Shown here piece by piece: positions 1-6,621 of a stretch of 8,376 nt of DNA. The translations under genes and the position numbers were made by a program. A model generated the notes under the pieces. It saw nothing but the letters and a program-made list of their open reading frames with translations, did no database searches and was not told the origin of the DNA. The stretch lies in the NCBI GenBank assembly GCA_902782625.1, contig CACZNZ010000531.1:1-8376 (forward strand). Reading direction: 5' to 3'. Every line of letters starts with the position of its first letter. Position 1 is the first letter of the stretch. Source of the DNA: an uncultured Lachnospiraceae bacterium. GTDB taxonomy: Bacteria > Bacillota > Clostridia > Lachnospirales > Lachnospiraceae.

Positions 1-1
1 G

Positions 2-670
2 CATAATACTTCCGGTATTATCTCCCGGAAAGGAGACGGAATTGACAGACCGAAAGGACTGGAAGGGAAAACATACTCAACATGGGAATCCCCGACAGAG
101 ATTGCTACTTTACAGACTGTTGTAGAAGAAGACGGCGGTGATTTTTCCAAGGTGAAAATGATTCCTAACAATATTACGGATGAGCCGGCAGCACTTCAGG
201 CAAAACAGACAGATGCCGTTTGGGTTTTCTACGGATGGAGCGGTATTAATGCTACTCTGGAAGGTGTGGACTGTGATTACTGGAGCTTTGCGGATATCGA
301 TCCTGTCTTCGACTATTACACACCGGTCATCATTGCAAATAATACTTTTCTGCAGGAAGAACCGGAACTTGCTAAGAAGTTCCTTGCTGCGACGCAGAAA
401 GGGTATGAGTATGCGATTGAGAATCCGAAAGAAGCAGCAGATATGCTGATCAAAGGGGACGATACCGGATCTCTCAAAGATGCGAAAGATCTTGTTTATG
501 CCAGTCAGGAATGGCTGTCTGAACGGTATGTAGACGATCAGGCATCCTGGGGTGTGATGGATGAAAACAGGTGGAATGCTTTCTATGCATGGCTTTATAA
601 GAACAAGCTGACGACACATGACCTTACCGGAAAAGGTTTTTCTAACGATTATCTTGCAACTCAGGAGTAA
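2..670 (+). CDS. ABC transporter substrate-binding protein, thiamine-precursor (ThiY/NMT1-like), partial
   Basis: C-terminal 222 residues of an extracytoplasmic solute-binding protein. The frame is open from base 2, so the start, signal peptide and first lobe lie outside the window. Seen in the sequence: the start of the visible part reads NTSGIISRKGDGI followed by PKGLEGKTYSTW, then LQAKQTDAVWVFYGWSGI, YYTPVIIANNTFL, KKFLAATQKGYEYAIENP and a C-terminal WGVMDENRWNAFYAWLY. These are hallmarks of the NMT1/THI5-like family that includes ThiY, whose members bind pyrimidine thiamine precursors such as formylaminopyrimidine (HMP salvage). The family is usually a little over 300 residues, so roughly a third is missing. 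The ATPase gene follows after 2 nt, which supports an importer operon. The exact ligand is inferred from family resemblance. A related taurine- or nitrate-type substrate is possible but less likely. Confidence 0.85.
   Translation, partial: HNTSGIISRKGDGIDRPKGLEGKTYSTWESPTEIATLQTVVEEDGGDFSKVKMIPNNITDEPAALQAKQTDAVWVFYGWSGINATLEGVDCDYWSFADIDPVFDYYTPVIIANNTFLQEEPELAKKFLAATQKGYEYAIENPKEAADMLIKGDDTGSLKDAKDLVYASQEWLSERYVDDQASWGVMDENRWNAFYAWLYKNKLTTHDLTGKGFSNDYLATQE
663..667 (+). promoter_or_regulatory. Ribosome binding site of the ABC ATPase, inside the end of the upstream gene
   Basis: AGGAG lies in the last codons of the substrate-binding protein gene, 5 nt before the ATG at 673. The stop codon of the upstream gene sits between this site and the start. 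This arrangement suggests translational coupling of the two transporter subunits and fixes the ATPase start. Confidence 0.7.
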
Positions 671-672
671 TC

Positions 673-1407
673 ATGGCATTATTAGAAGCGAAGCATATAA
701 CAAAAATCTTTGATGGGAGAACAATCATCGAAGACATCAATATAAAACTGCACCGAGGGGAGATAGTCTCTCTCCTCGGTGTTAGTGGTTCCGGGAAAAC
801 AACGCTCTTCCATATCCTGGCCGGACTGACCAGGCCGGAGGAAGGACAGGTCACTTTGAGGGGAGAAGACATCACAGGGTGTCCGGGCAGCATCAGCTAT
901 ATGCAGCAAAAGGATCTTTTGTTTGCCCATAAGAAAGTGATCGATAATGTGGCTCTTCCACTCATACTTGCGGGGGAGAGTAAAAAGAATGCGAGAGAGA
1001 AAGCGAATCCGCTGTTTGCACAATTCGGACTGGAGGGGACACAGATGCAGTATCCAAGCCAGTTATCCGGCGGGATGCGGCAGAGAGCGGCACTACTGCG
1101 GACTTATCTTTCCTCTGCTGGGGTGGCATTGCTCGACGAGCCTTTCAGTGCACTTGATACAATCACAAAGTCTCAGATGCACCAGTGGTATCTGGATGTA
1201 ATGACCAAGATCGATCTGTCAACGTTGTTTATCACCCATGATATTGATGAAGCGATCATACTCTCGGACCGTATCTTCATTTTGAACGGAAGTCCGGGAA
1301 AGATACAAAAAGAGATTGTAATTGAGGAATCAAAGCCTAGACCGGAAAATTTTAATCTTTCGGAAACCTTTCTGAATTACAAAAAACAGATACGCCAAGA
1401 GTTATAG
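673..1407 (+). CDS. ABC transporter ATP-binding protein (ThiZ/SsuB/TauB type)
   Basis: Cytoplasmic nucleotide-binding subunit of 244 residues that would power the importer fed by the preceding binding protein. All ABC ATPase motifs are visible: Walker A GVSGSGKTT (residues 36-44), Q-loop region YMQQKDLL (77-83), signature LSGGMRQR (131-138), Walker B VALLDEP (151-157), D-loop SALD (159-162) and the H-loop histidine in FITHD (residue 189). Length and motif spacing fit the nitrate/sulfonate/taurine/thiamine-precursor ATPases. The ATG has a good AGGAG 5 nt upstream and lies 2 nt after the previous stop, so the pair is almost certainly one transcription unit. No membrane permease gene is present in the window; it would be expected just upstream. 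The HMP-type substrate is inferred from the partner protein. Confidence 0.93.
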   Translation: MALLEAKHITKIFDGRTIIEDINIKLHRGEIVSLLGVSGSGKTTLFHILAGLTRPEEGQVTLRGEDITGCPGSISYMQQKDLLFAHKKVIDNVALPLILAGESKKNAREKANPLFAQFGLEGTQMQYPSQLSGGMRQRAALLRTYLSSAGVALLDEPFSALDTITKSQMHQWYLDVMTKIDLSTLFITHDIDEAIILSDRIFILNGSPGKIQKEIVIEESKPRPENFNLSETFLNYKKQIRQEL

Positions 1408-1423
1408 AAAGAAGGGATACCAG

Positions 1424-4105
1424 ATGTTTCTGTCAGTTATTATGCCTGTCTACAATGGAGAAAAAACCGTAGCAAGGGCAATCGACTCGGTACTATCTCA
1501 GTCCTTTGAGGATTTTGAGCTTATCATCGTGAATGACGGCTCGAAAGATGGGACCAGAAAGATTCTTGAAGGATACCAGGATAAGCGTATTCGCCTGTAT
1601 CATCAAAAGAATGCCGGCGCATCGATGGCGCGCAACTGCGGGATTGATCATGCAAAGGGGCGCTTTGTGGCATTTGTGGATGCCGATGATACGCTTCCGG
1701 AAGATGCGTACCGGTATCTTCACCAGATTGCTGTCACACAGGGCGGAGATATGATTGTGGGTCAGTATGAGAGGATGGAAGGAGCAAGTACTTATGACAG
1801 TGTCCGGATGAAATCCATGACAGAGACAGTAATGATTCCCAAAAATGATGTGAACATGCTTTACTGCATGAGTTGCTGCAACAGATGGTACAATGCCGCC
1901 ATTCTTAGGGAACACAAGGTCCGTTTCGTGCCCAGAGAACATATGGAAGATGCGGTGTTTAATTACGAGTTTCTCCAGTATACAAACAGCATCAGTACCT
2001 GCCCTCATGTCGTGTATACCTACATAAAACCGCTGGCTTCAGAAGGAACTTCGGTTACGAGAAGCGTGAACCGAAAGCTTCTTGAAAAAGCTCAGGTGAA
2101 TTTCGACACGATGGAGAGACTGACACAGAGCTACGGAACTCTGTTCCGGGATACCCTGCATTTCCGTTTTATGCATTCGATCTACGGAAATGTATACTAC
2201 AGACAGTTCTGGAAACTGGATAAAAAGAGCAGAGGAAATATCTCCGCAGTTATGGAGGATCTTTATCAGAAACTAAATCCTGAGGATCAGGAGAAATTCA
2301 GCATGTTAAACCATGATATCTTTCGGGACGGATCAATGTTCTCTACGCAGGATTACCTGACGCATCCTCTTTTTACGATCGCGGTAAAAGATATCAGTCC
2401 CAAACACATGGAAGCCTTTCTTGCATGCCTCTATGACCAGTCGGAACCATCCTTTGAACTGTGGATCGATCATCGTCTGAAGTCTCATGTTCCCTGGCAT
2501 CTTAGAAGAAAAGAAAATATCAGTTTTTACAAAAATGACGTTTTTTCTCTGGCACTTGAAAAAGGTGCAGGGAGATATGTGACATTTGTGGAAGATGATG
2601 TGTTCTATGAACTTCGTTCTCTGCAGGATGCACTGAAAGAACTTGAGGAAGATCCTGAGCTTTTTGGGGTCTCAGAGAAACCAGTCAGATTTACGCAAAG
2701 AGAAATGACCCGGATTGATTGTATGGAGGCTTTATACGACGAAGGGCATGAGGGATTTGATCTGCTGCTTTCCAATAAGATTTTTTCTATGGAAGCTTTA
2801 CGTACTTCCGGTTTTTCTTTTGAAAAAACGAAAGAAGAAAGAATAGAAATCCTTCGGGATATGAAGATCGGAAAGCTTTCCTGCCCGGCAATGCTGATGG
2901 ATGTATCGGAAGAATCGATCTGCGCAGGACTTAGTTCTGAACAAAAAGCGCTAAAGCCGGCATCTTCAGTTTCTGAAGAGGAAGAAACGAAAGAGGCAGA
3001 TGGAGAAAAGAGCCTTTCGAAGCAATACAGAGAAGAGTACCTGCAGGACTATTATCTTAACGAAACCGTAAAAAAAGGAACAGTCCTGATCATACCGGAG
3101 GATGATACACCGACATCTTTTGATGATAATCTTATCGCGGGACTCCTTAGTGGAGAATATGGTAAATATAAAGTTTGCTTTTTGACATCAAAAATAGAAC
3201 TGGATTCCGTCAGGGAACATTTTCAAAAAGCCGGACTCGGAGATGTCGAATTGAGAATCAGAGGAAGGGTCTATCATAAAAAACTGGCAAATGTTGAGAC
3301 GATCATCGCTGAAAAACCAATGCCATATTGGTGGATCAAGAAACCGGGGCAGCATCTGGTCAGCCTTTGGAGGCAGGTATTTACGGAAGAATATGCATTT
3401 ACCAGACAGAGAAGTCTCTTTCTATCTGACTGCCTGTATTTTGCATCGGAAGAGATACGAAAAGAGGCGGCTGGTGAGCTTATGAGATTTCTTCCGGGAA
3501 AGATTTTTGATGAATCCGAAGAAGGCAGATCACTGGCAGACGCAGTATGCCAATGCTTCGCACAGAGTTTTTCTTTCGAAAAAAGGGGAATCAAACCGGT
3601 CATCCTCCTGTCAAAAGATCTGAATCCGGAAGGGCTTTGTACACTCCACGAAATGGAAGAAAATGGAAAGTTTTATGATCGACTCTGTCTGGCAGCTTTC
3701 CATTATATGACAGATGAGAGTGGAAACACAGATGAGGCACTTGCTCAGAAGCTTCCTGTACTTTGGTTCCGAGGAATCTCACCAGACAGTTACATGGCAA
3801 GAAAGTACTGGCTTGGAGATTTTGCTCCGGAGAAATTGGTGATACTGGACTGTGATAACACTTCTATCATACGTAGCGTAGCCCGGTTCCCGGAACCTGT
3901 CGTTTTGATCGTGAATGAAGCACTGTTCCAAAAAGCAAAAGAAGGAGATGACAGGACGCTTTTTGCCCTGCGGGTATTCAGACGGGCAGGAGACGGTATC
4001 TACATAAATGATAAAGAGAAAGCAAAGGTTTTATCCGATATTTTAAACACAGAAGTGGAGTATCTTGAAGGACCAGAAGATCTGGAAAAAATCCTGTTAT
4101 CATAA
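1424..4105 (+). CDS. Multi-domain glycosyltransferase: GT2 domain plus degenerate GT2-like and TagF-like regions
   Basis: A protein of 893 residues starting at ATG 1424, with GAAGGG 7 nt upstream. Residues 1-100 are a classical GT2 (GT-A fold) domain: SVIMPVYNGEKTV, ELIIVNDGSKDGT (33-44), NAGASMARNCGI (63-74) and the metal/nucleotide-sugar motif VDADD (85-89). HMEDAVF (173-179) probably supplies the catalytic acid residue. Residues 317-405 repeat the same pattern weakly (FELWIDH, ALEKGAGRYVTFVEDDVF), with EDD in place of the DAD motif. An acidic low-complexity linker (about 512-530) leads to residues 550-893. That part resembles TagF/CDP-glycerol glycerophosphotransferase folds (WWIKKPGQHLVSLW at 636-649, LSDCLYFASE at 667-676) but lacks the usual TWHGTPLK histidine motif. 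No signal peptide or membrane segment is evident. The family suggests cell-wall polymer, teichoic acid or capsule glycosylation; the acceptor cannot be told. It lies 16 nt after the ABC ATPase, so it is probably cotranscribed despite the unrelated role. Confidence 0.88.
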   Translation: MFLSVIMPVYNGEKTVARAIDSVLSQSFEDFELIIVNDGSKDGTRKILEGYQDKRIRLYHQKNAGASMARNCGIDHAKGRFVAFVDADDTLPEDAYRYLHQIAVTQGGDMIVGQYERMEGASTYDSVRMKSMTETVMIPKNDVNMLYCMSCCNRWYNAAILREHKVRFVPREHMEDAVFNYEFLQYTNSISTCPHVVYTYIKPLASEGTSVTRSVNRKLLEKAQVNFDTMERLTQSYGTLFRDTLHFRFMHSIYGNVYYRQFWKLDKKSRGNISAVMEDLYQKLNPEDQEKFSMLNHDIFRDGSMFSTQDYLTHPLFTIAVKDISPKHMEAFLACLYDQSEPSFELWIDHRLKSHVPWHLRRKENISFYKNDVFSLALEKGAGRYVTFVEDDVFYELRSLQDALKELEEDPELFGVSEKPVRFTQREMTRIDCMEALYDEGHEGFDLLLSNKIFSMEALRTSGFSFEKTKEERIEILRDMKIGKLSCPAMLMDVSEESICAGLSSEQKALKPASSVSEEEETKEADGEKSLSKQYREEYLQDYYLNETVKKGTVLIIPEDDTPTSFDDNLIAGLLSGEYGKYKVCFLTSKIELDSVREHFQKAGLGDVELRIRGRVYHKKLANVETIIAEKPMPYWWIKKPGQHLVSLWRQVFTEEYAFTRQRSLFLSDCLYFASEEIRKEAAGELMRFLPGKIFDESEEGRSLADAVCQCFAQSFSFEKRGIKPVILLSKDLNPEGLCTLHEMEENGKFYDRLCLAAFHYMTDESGNTDEALAQKLPVLWFRGISPDSYMARKYWLGDFAPEKLVILDCDNTSIIRSVARFPEPVVLIVNEALFQKAKEGDDRTLFALRVFRRAGDGIYINDKEKAKVLSDILNTEVEYLEGPEDLEKILLS

Positions 4106-4113
4106 AGTGATGG

Positions 4114-4143
4114 AGCAAATGAAAAAATATTGCTTGCTTTTTT
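4114..4143 (+). terminator. Weak possible rho-independent terminator after the glycosyltransferase
   Basis: AGCAA at 4114-4118 can pair with TTGCT at 4130-4134 across an 11-nt A-rich loop, and a run of six T follows at 4138-4143. The stem is short and AT-rich, so termination would be weak. The position just after the stop codon and before a new promoter is right. Confidence 0.3.
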
Positions 4144-4167
4144 GGAATTATAGGAAATAGCAGGACA

Positions 4168-4185
4168 ATTATTATCTATAATAAT
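4168..4185. promoter_or_regulatory. Perfect AT palindrome upstream of the reactivase promoter, possible operator
   Basis: ATTATTAT (4168-4175) and ATAATAAT (4178-4185) form a perfect 8-bp inverted repeat around a CT centre. It lies 23 nt upstream of the -35 box. The half-site ATTATTAT recurs at 4247-4254, close to the expected transcription start. A regulator binding both sites is possible. The region is AT-rich, so a chance palindrome is also plausible. Confidence 0.3.
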
Positions 4186-4208
4186 CAAGATTTTATTTTA
4201 TCAAATGT

Positions 4209-4238
4209 TTGACCAATTTGTCGGTTCAATGCTATAAT
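4209..4238 (+). promoter_or_regulatory. Sigma-A-type promoter of the reactivase gene
   Basis: TTGACC (4209-4214) and TATAAT (4233-4238) are separated by 18 nt. The -35 box matches 5 of 6 consensus bases and the -10 box matches all 6. Transcription would start near 4245, leaving a 5' UTR of about 115 nt before the ATG at 4359. This also shows why the open frame from 4209 should not be read as protein: its first codon is the -35 box itself. Confidence 0.8.
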
Positions 4239-4244
4239 TTAAAA

Positions 4245-4343
4245 AGATTATTATGCTTTTTTCAATTATCACGCTATGATTTTACCTGTGTAAGTAAAGC
4301 TGTGGCGATATATAGCAATGGTGGATGTATAGCGATTATGGTA
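4245..4343 (+). promoter_or_regulatory. 5' untranslated leader of the reactivase gene, modest secondary structure
   Basis: Roughly 100 nt of AT-rich leader before the ribosome binding site. CGCTAT (4272-4277) can pair with ATAGCG (4329-4334), enclosing a smaller possible stem of GCTGT (4299-4303) with ATAGC (4312-4316). The outer stem sits 10 nt upstream of the ribosome binding site. I do not see a cobalamin-riboswitch B12 box or any other riboswitch signature I recognise. The leader may be regulatory, but the evidence is only its length and these short pairings. Confidence 0.3.
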
Positions 4344-4350
4344 GAAAGGA
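4344..4350 (+). promoter_or_regulatory. Ribosome binding site deciding the reactivase start
   Basis: GAAAGGA lies 8 nt before the ATG at 4359. The alternative in-frame ATG at 4350 overlaps this site and the one at 4338 lies upstream of it. The start at 4359 also gives the family-typical N-terminus MKYVAGVDIGNATTE. Confidence 0.75.
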
Positions 4351-4358
4351 TGCGTCTT

Positions 4359-6179
4359 ATGAAATATGTAGCAGGAGTAGATATCGGTAATGCGACAACA
4401 GAGGTGGCTCTGGCTAAGATCGAGGAAGATAGTCTTACCTTCCTGGCGAGCGGTATTGGCCCGACAACCGGAATCAAGGGAACCTTGCAGAATGTGAACG
4501 GTGTATTTGGTTCCCTGAAGAATGCACTTGACAAAGTCGGTCTTGATTTTGCGGATCTTTCAGAGATTCGTATCAATGAGGCAGCACCTGTAATCGGTGA
4601 TGTGGCGATGGAGACAATCTCTGAGACTGTCATCACGGAGTCTACCGTGATCGGACACAATCCAAGTACCCCTGGTGGGGCAGGCATCGGAACAGGTGTC
4701 TCCGTCATGGTAGATGAACTTGGCAGAATCACGGAAGAAAAAGATGTGATCGTTGTGATTCCGAAGTTTATAGGGTTTGAAAAAGCGGCTGAGCTGATGA
4801 ATAATGCCAAGAAGAATATTCATATTAAAGGTGCCATCATTCAGACAGATGACGGTAATCTGCTGAATAACCGTCTGAATCAGCCTATACCGGTTATCGA
4901 TGAAGTGCGTATGATCGAAAAAGTGCCGCTGGGCATGGAATGCGCGATCGAAGTAGCACCTATAGGAAGTGTAATCAGCCACCTTTCCAATCCTTACGGA
5001 ATTGCCACCGTATTTAACCTTTCCTCAGAAGAGACACAGAGAATGGTACCGATTGCCAGATCACTGATCGGCAATCGTTCAGGTGTTGTTATCAAAACAC
5101 CAAGCGGAGATGTTAAAGCAAGAAATGTCAAAGCAGGATCCGTGACGATCATCGGCGAAAGGAAAGAAGTGACAGTAGATGTCGATGAAGGTGCCGAGAA
5201 GATCATGGAGGGTGTGAACTCCGTATCAGATATTATCAATATCAAAGGTGAGAAAGAGACCAATGTCGGGATCATGCTTGATAAGGTCCGCAGAGTTATG
5301 TCCAGTCTTACCGGCAAGAAAAAGAGAGACATCATGATTCAGGATATTCTTGCGGTGAATACTTTCAATCCGCAGAGAGTCATCGGCGGTATTGCAGATG
5401 AGTTCGCCCTTGAGAATGCTGTCGGTATTGCAGCCATGGTTCGTTCAGATCGCCTTCAGATGGAGATGATCGCTCATACACTGACAGAAAAGCTTAAAGT
5501 TCCTGTTTTTGTAGGTGGAGTAGAAGCCGATATGGCAATCAAAGGAGCTCTTACCACACCAGGTACCAGCATTCCTCTGGCCATTGTAGATATGGGAGCC
5601 GGATCGACAGATGCGTCTATCATCAACAGAGAAGGAAAAGTGAAACTGATTCATCTGGCAGGAGCCGGTGATATGGTATCACTCCTGATCCAGTCCGAGT
5701 TAGGCATTGAAGATTTCGAGATGGCAGAAGATGTCAAGAAGTATTCACTCGCGAAAGTAGAGAGTCTGTTCCATATCCGTCACGAAGACGGAACGGTACA
5801 GTTCTTCAGCAAGCCGCTTGATCCGAATATCTTCTCCAAGGTAGTTTTGGTTAAAGAAAATGATGAGCTCATTCCATTGGAAGGACAGGACAATATCGAG
5901 AAAGTAAAAGCAGTCCGTGTAGAAGCCAAGAAAAAAGTGTTCGTAACAAATGCAATCCGGGCACTTTCCATGGTAAGCCCGACAGGCAATCCGAGAGACA
6001 TCCAATTCGTAGTTATGGTTGGAGGCTCTGCACTTGACTTCGAGATTCCGAACTTTGTAACGGATGCACTTTCCGATTATGATATTGTTGCCGGAAGAGG
6101 AAATATCAGAGGATGTGAAGGACCTAGAAATGCGGTGGCAACAGGACTTGCCATGGCATGTATGGAGCCGGTAGAATAA
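4359..6179 (+). CDS. Diol/glycerol dehydratase reactivating factor, large subunit (PduG/DdrA/DhaF family)
   Basis: A protein of 606 residues, the usual length for the large subunit of the chaperone-like reactivase of coenzyme-B12-dependent diol or glycerol dehydratase. In that family the complex uses ATP to release damaged cobalamin from inactivated enzyme. Family blocks seen: VDIGNATTEVAL (7-18, first phosphate loop of the actin/Hsp70-like ATPase), NEAAPVIGDVAMETI (73-87), TESTVIGHNPSTPGG (93-107), VDMGAGSTDAS (410-420, second phosphate loop), MVGGSALDFEIP (553-564) and the C-terminal GRGNIRGCEGPRNAVATG (579-596). The gene stands alone: it has its own promoter, a leader of about 115 nt, and 600 nt of non-coding DNA after it. 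The small reactivase subunit (PduH/DdrB) and the dehydratase subunits are absent here. Family membership is very secure. The real client enzyme is unknown and must be encoded elsewhere, or the protein may have diverged in role. Confidence 0.94.
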   Translation: MKYVAGVDIGNATTEVALAKIEEDSLTFLASGIGPTTGIKGTLQNVNGVFGSLKNALDKVGLDFADLSEIRINEAAPVIGDVAMETISETVITESTVIGHNPSTPGGAGIGTGVSVMVDELGRITEEKDVIVVIPKFIGFEKAAELMNNAKKNIHIKGAIIQTDDGNLLNNRLNQPIPVIDEVRMIEKVPLGMECAIEVAPIGSVISHLSNPYGIATVFNLSSEETQRMVPIARSLIGNRSGVVIKTPSGDVKARNVKAGSVTIIGERKEVTVDVDEGAEKIMEGVNSVSDIINIKGEKETNVGIMLDKVRRVMSSLTGKKKRDIMIQDILAVNTFNPQRVIGGIADEFALENAVGIAAMVRSDRLQMEMIAHTLTEKLKVPVFVGGVEADMAIKGALTTPGTSIPLAIVDMGAGSTDASIINREGKVKLIHLAGAGDMVSLLIQSELGIEDFEMAEDVKKYSLAKVESLFHIRHEDGTVQFFSKPLDPNIFSKVVLVKENDELIPLEGQDNIEKVKAVRVEAKKKVFVTNAIRALSMVSPTGNPRDIQFVVMVGGSALDFEIPNFVTDALSDYDIVAGRGNIRGCEGPRNAVATGLAMACMEPVE

Positions 6180-6196
6180 TAAATAATTGAAAAGAG

Positions 6197-6366
6197 AACA
6201 GCAGTCTATGAATCAGACCAATTGCGTTTGCTGTCTCGGTTCGCGCGCTGATTATCCGCCATTCGCGCAAACTCGCTTGCGCTCGGACAAGCGCTCGGTG
6301 GCGGACGCTAGCGCAAACCTCAACTACGCAAACTAAGCAAATGGTCTTCTTCCATAGGCTGCTGTT
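6197..6366 (+). repeat. Structured palindromic unit A (about 170 nt) after the reactivase gene, terminator-like
   Basis: GC-rich unit beginning 18 nt after the reactivase stop. Read on the plus strand it folds as a nested hairpin. AACAGCAG (6197-6204) pairs with CTGCTGTT (6359-6366), followed by CTATG (6206-6210) with CATAG (6353-6357). Further in, AGACCA (6215-6220) pairs with TGGTCT (6342-6347), TTGC (6222-6225) with GCAA (6337-6340), and GTTTGC (6226-6231) with GCAAAC (6328-6333). GGTTCGCGC (6238-6246) pairs with GCGCAAACC (6311-6319) with one mismatch, and TCCGCC (6255-6260) pairs with GGCGGA (6300-6305). An inner hairpin, GCGCAA (6265-6270) with TTGCGC (6277-6282), sits next to a direct repeat of GCGCTCGG. 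TTTTCTT follows the outer stem, as in a terminator. Unit B on the other strand is homologous. It may be a 3'-end RNA structure or a MITE/REP-like element; which is undecided. Confidence 0.85.
6226..6335 (+). repeat. Left copy of a 110-bp inverted repeat (core of unit A)
   Basis: Compared base by base with the reverse complement of 6651-6760: 106 of 110 positions match, with no insertions or deletions. The four differences are at core positions 10, 28, 34 and 53, counted from 6226. The core is far richer in GC than the flanking genes. Confidence 0.95.
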
Positions 6367-6621
6367 TTCTTATGCCGAAAAACTTCTGTAGTTTTCATAG
6401 ATTGCTATGCTGCCCGCCAAGAAGACAGTGAATAATAATAAGTGACTGGATACCGTCAGTGGGGAAATGAGGCGGCCCCTTCGATCTTCCAGGCCGGCAG
6501 ATTCCATTCCCCTTCCGGTGTTGTGCTTCTAATTTTCCTTCAAGGTATTCCTGAAGAGCCAGACGCTTTAAGGATTTCCGTAGTCAATCGCTATATCCTT
6601 GTCAAAGCTAATGTATATATA
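6367..6621. other. Non-coding spacer between the two inverted units, no gene seen
   Basis: 255 nt of sequence between the outer arms of units A and B. The only open frames are short, have no convincing ribosome binding site, and run into the repeat arms, so I call no gene. A small hairpin is possible at 6538-6556 (CTTCA with TGAAG, plus GG with CC). No transposase fragment, tRNA or promoter of good quality is visible on either strand. A minus-strand TTGACA at 6598-6603 has no matching -10 box. Confidence 0.6.

Noticed and set aside
4209..4358. N-terminal extension of the reactivase from a TTG at 4209 (50 extra residues)
   Set aside because: The TTG is the -35 box of a near-consensus promoter. 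The extension does not fit the family, and a good ribosome binding site precedes the ATG at 4359.
4245..4358. Cobalamin riboswitch in the leader of a B12-linked gene
   Set aside because: The leader is too short for the usual cobalamin aptamer, and I find no B12-box-like sequence in it.
4274..4810. Long minus-strand ORF of 178 codons opposite the reactivase
   Set aside because: It is antisense to a strongly conserved gene and its composition is serine/proline/isoleucine-rich as expected for a shadow frame, with no ribosome binding site seen.
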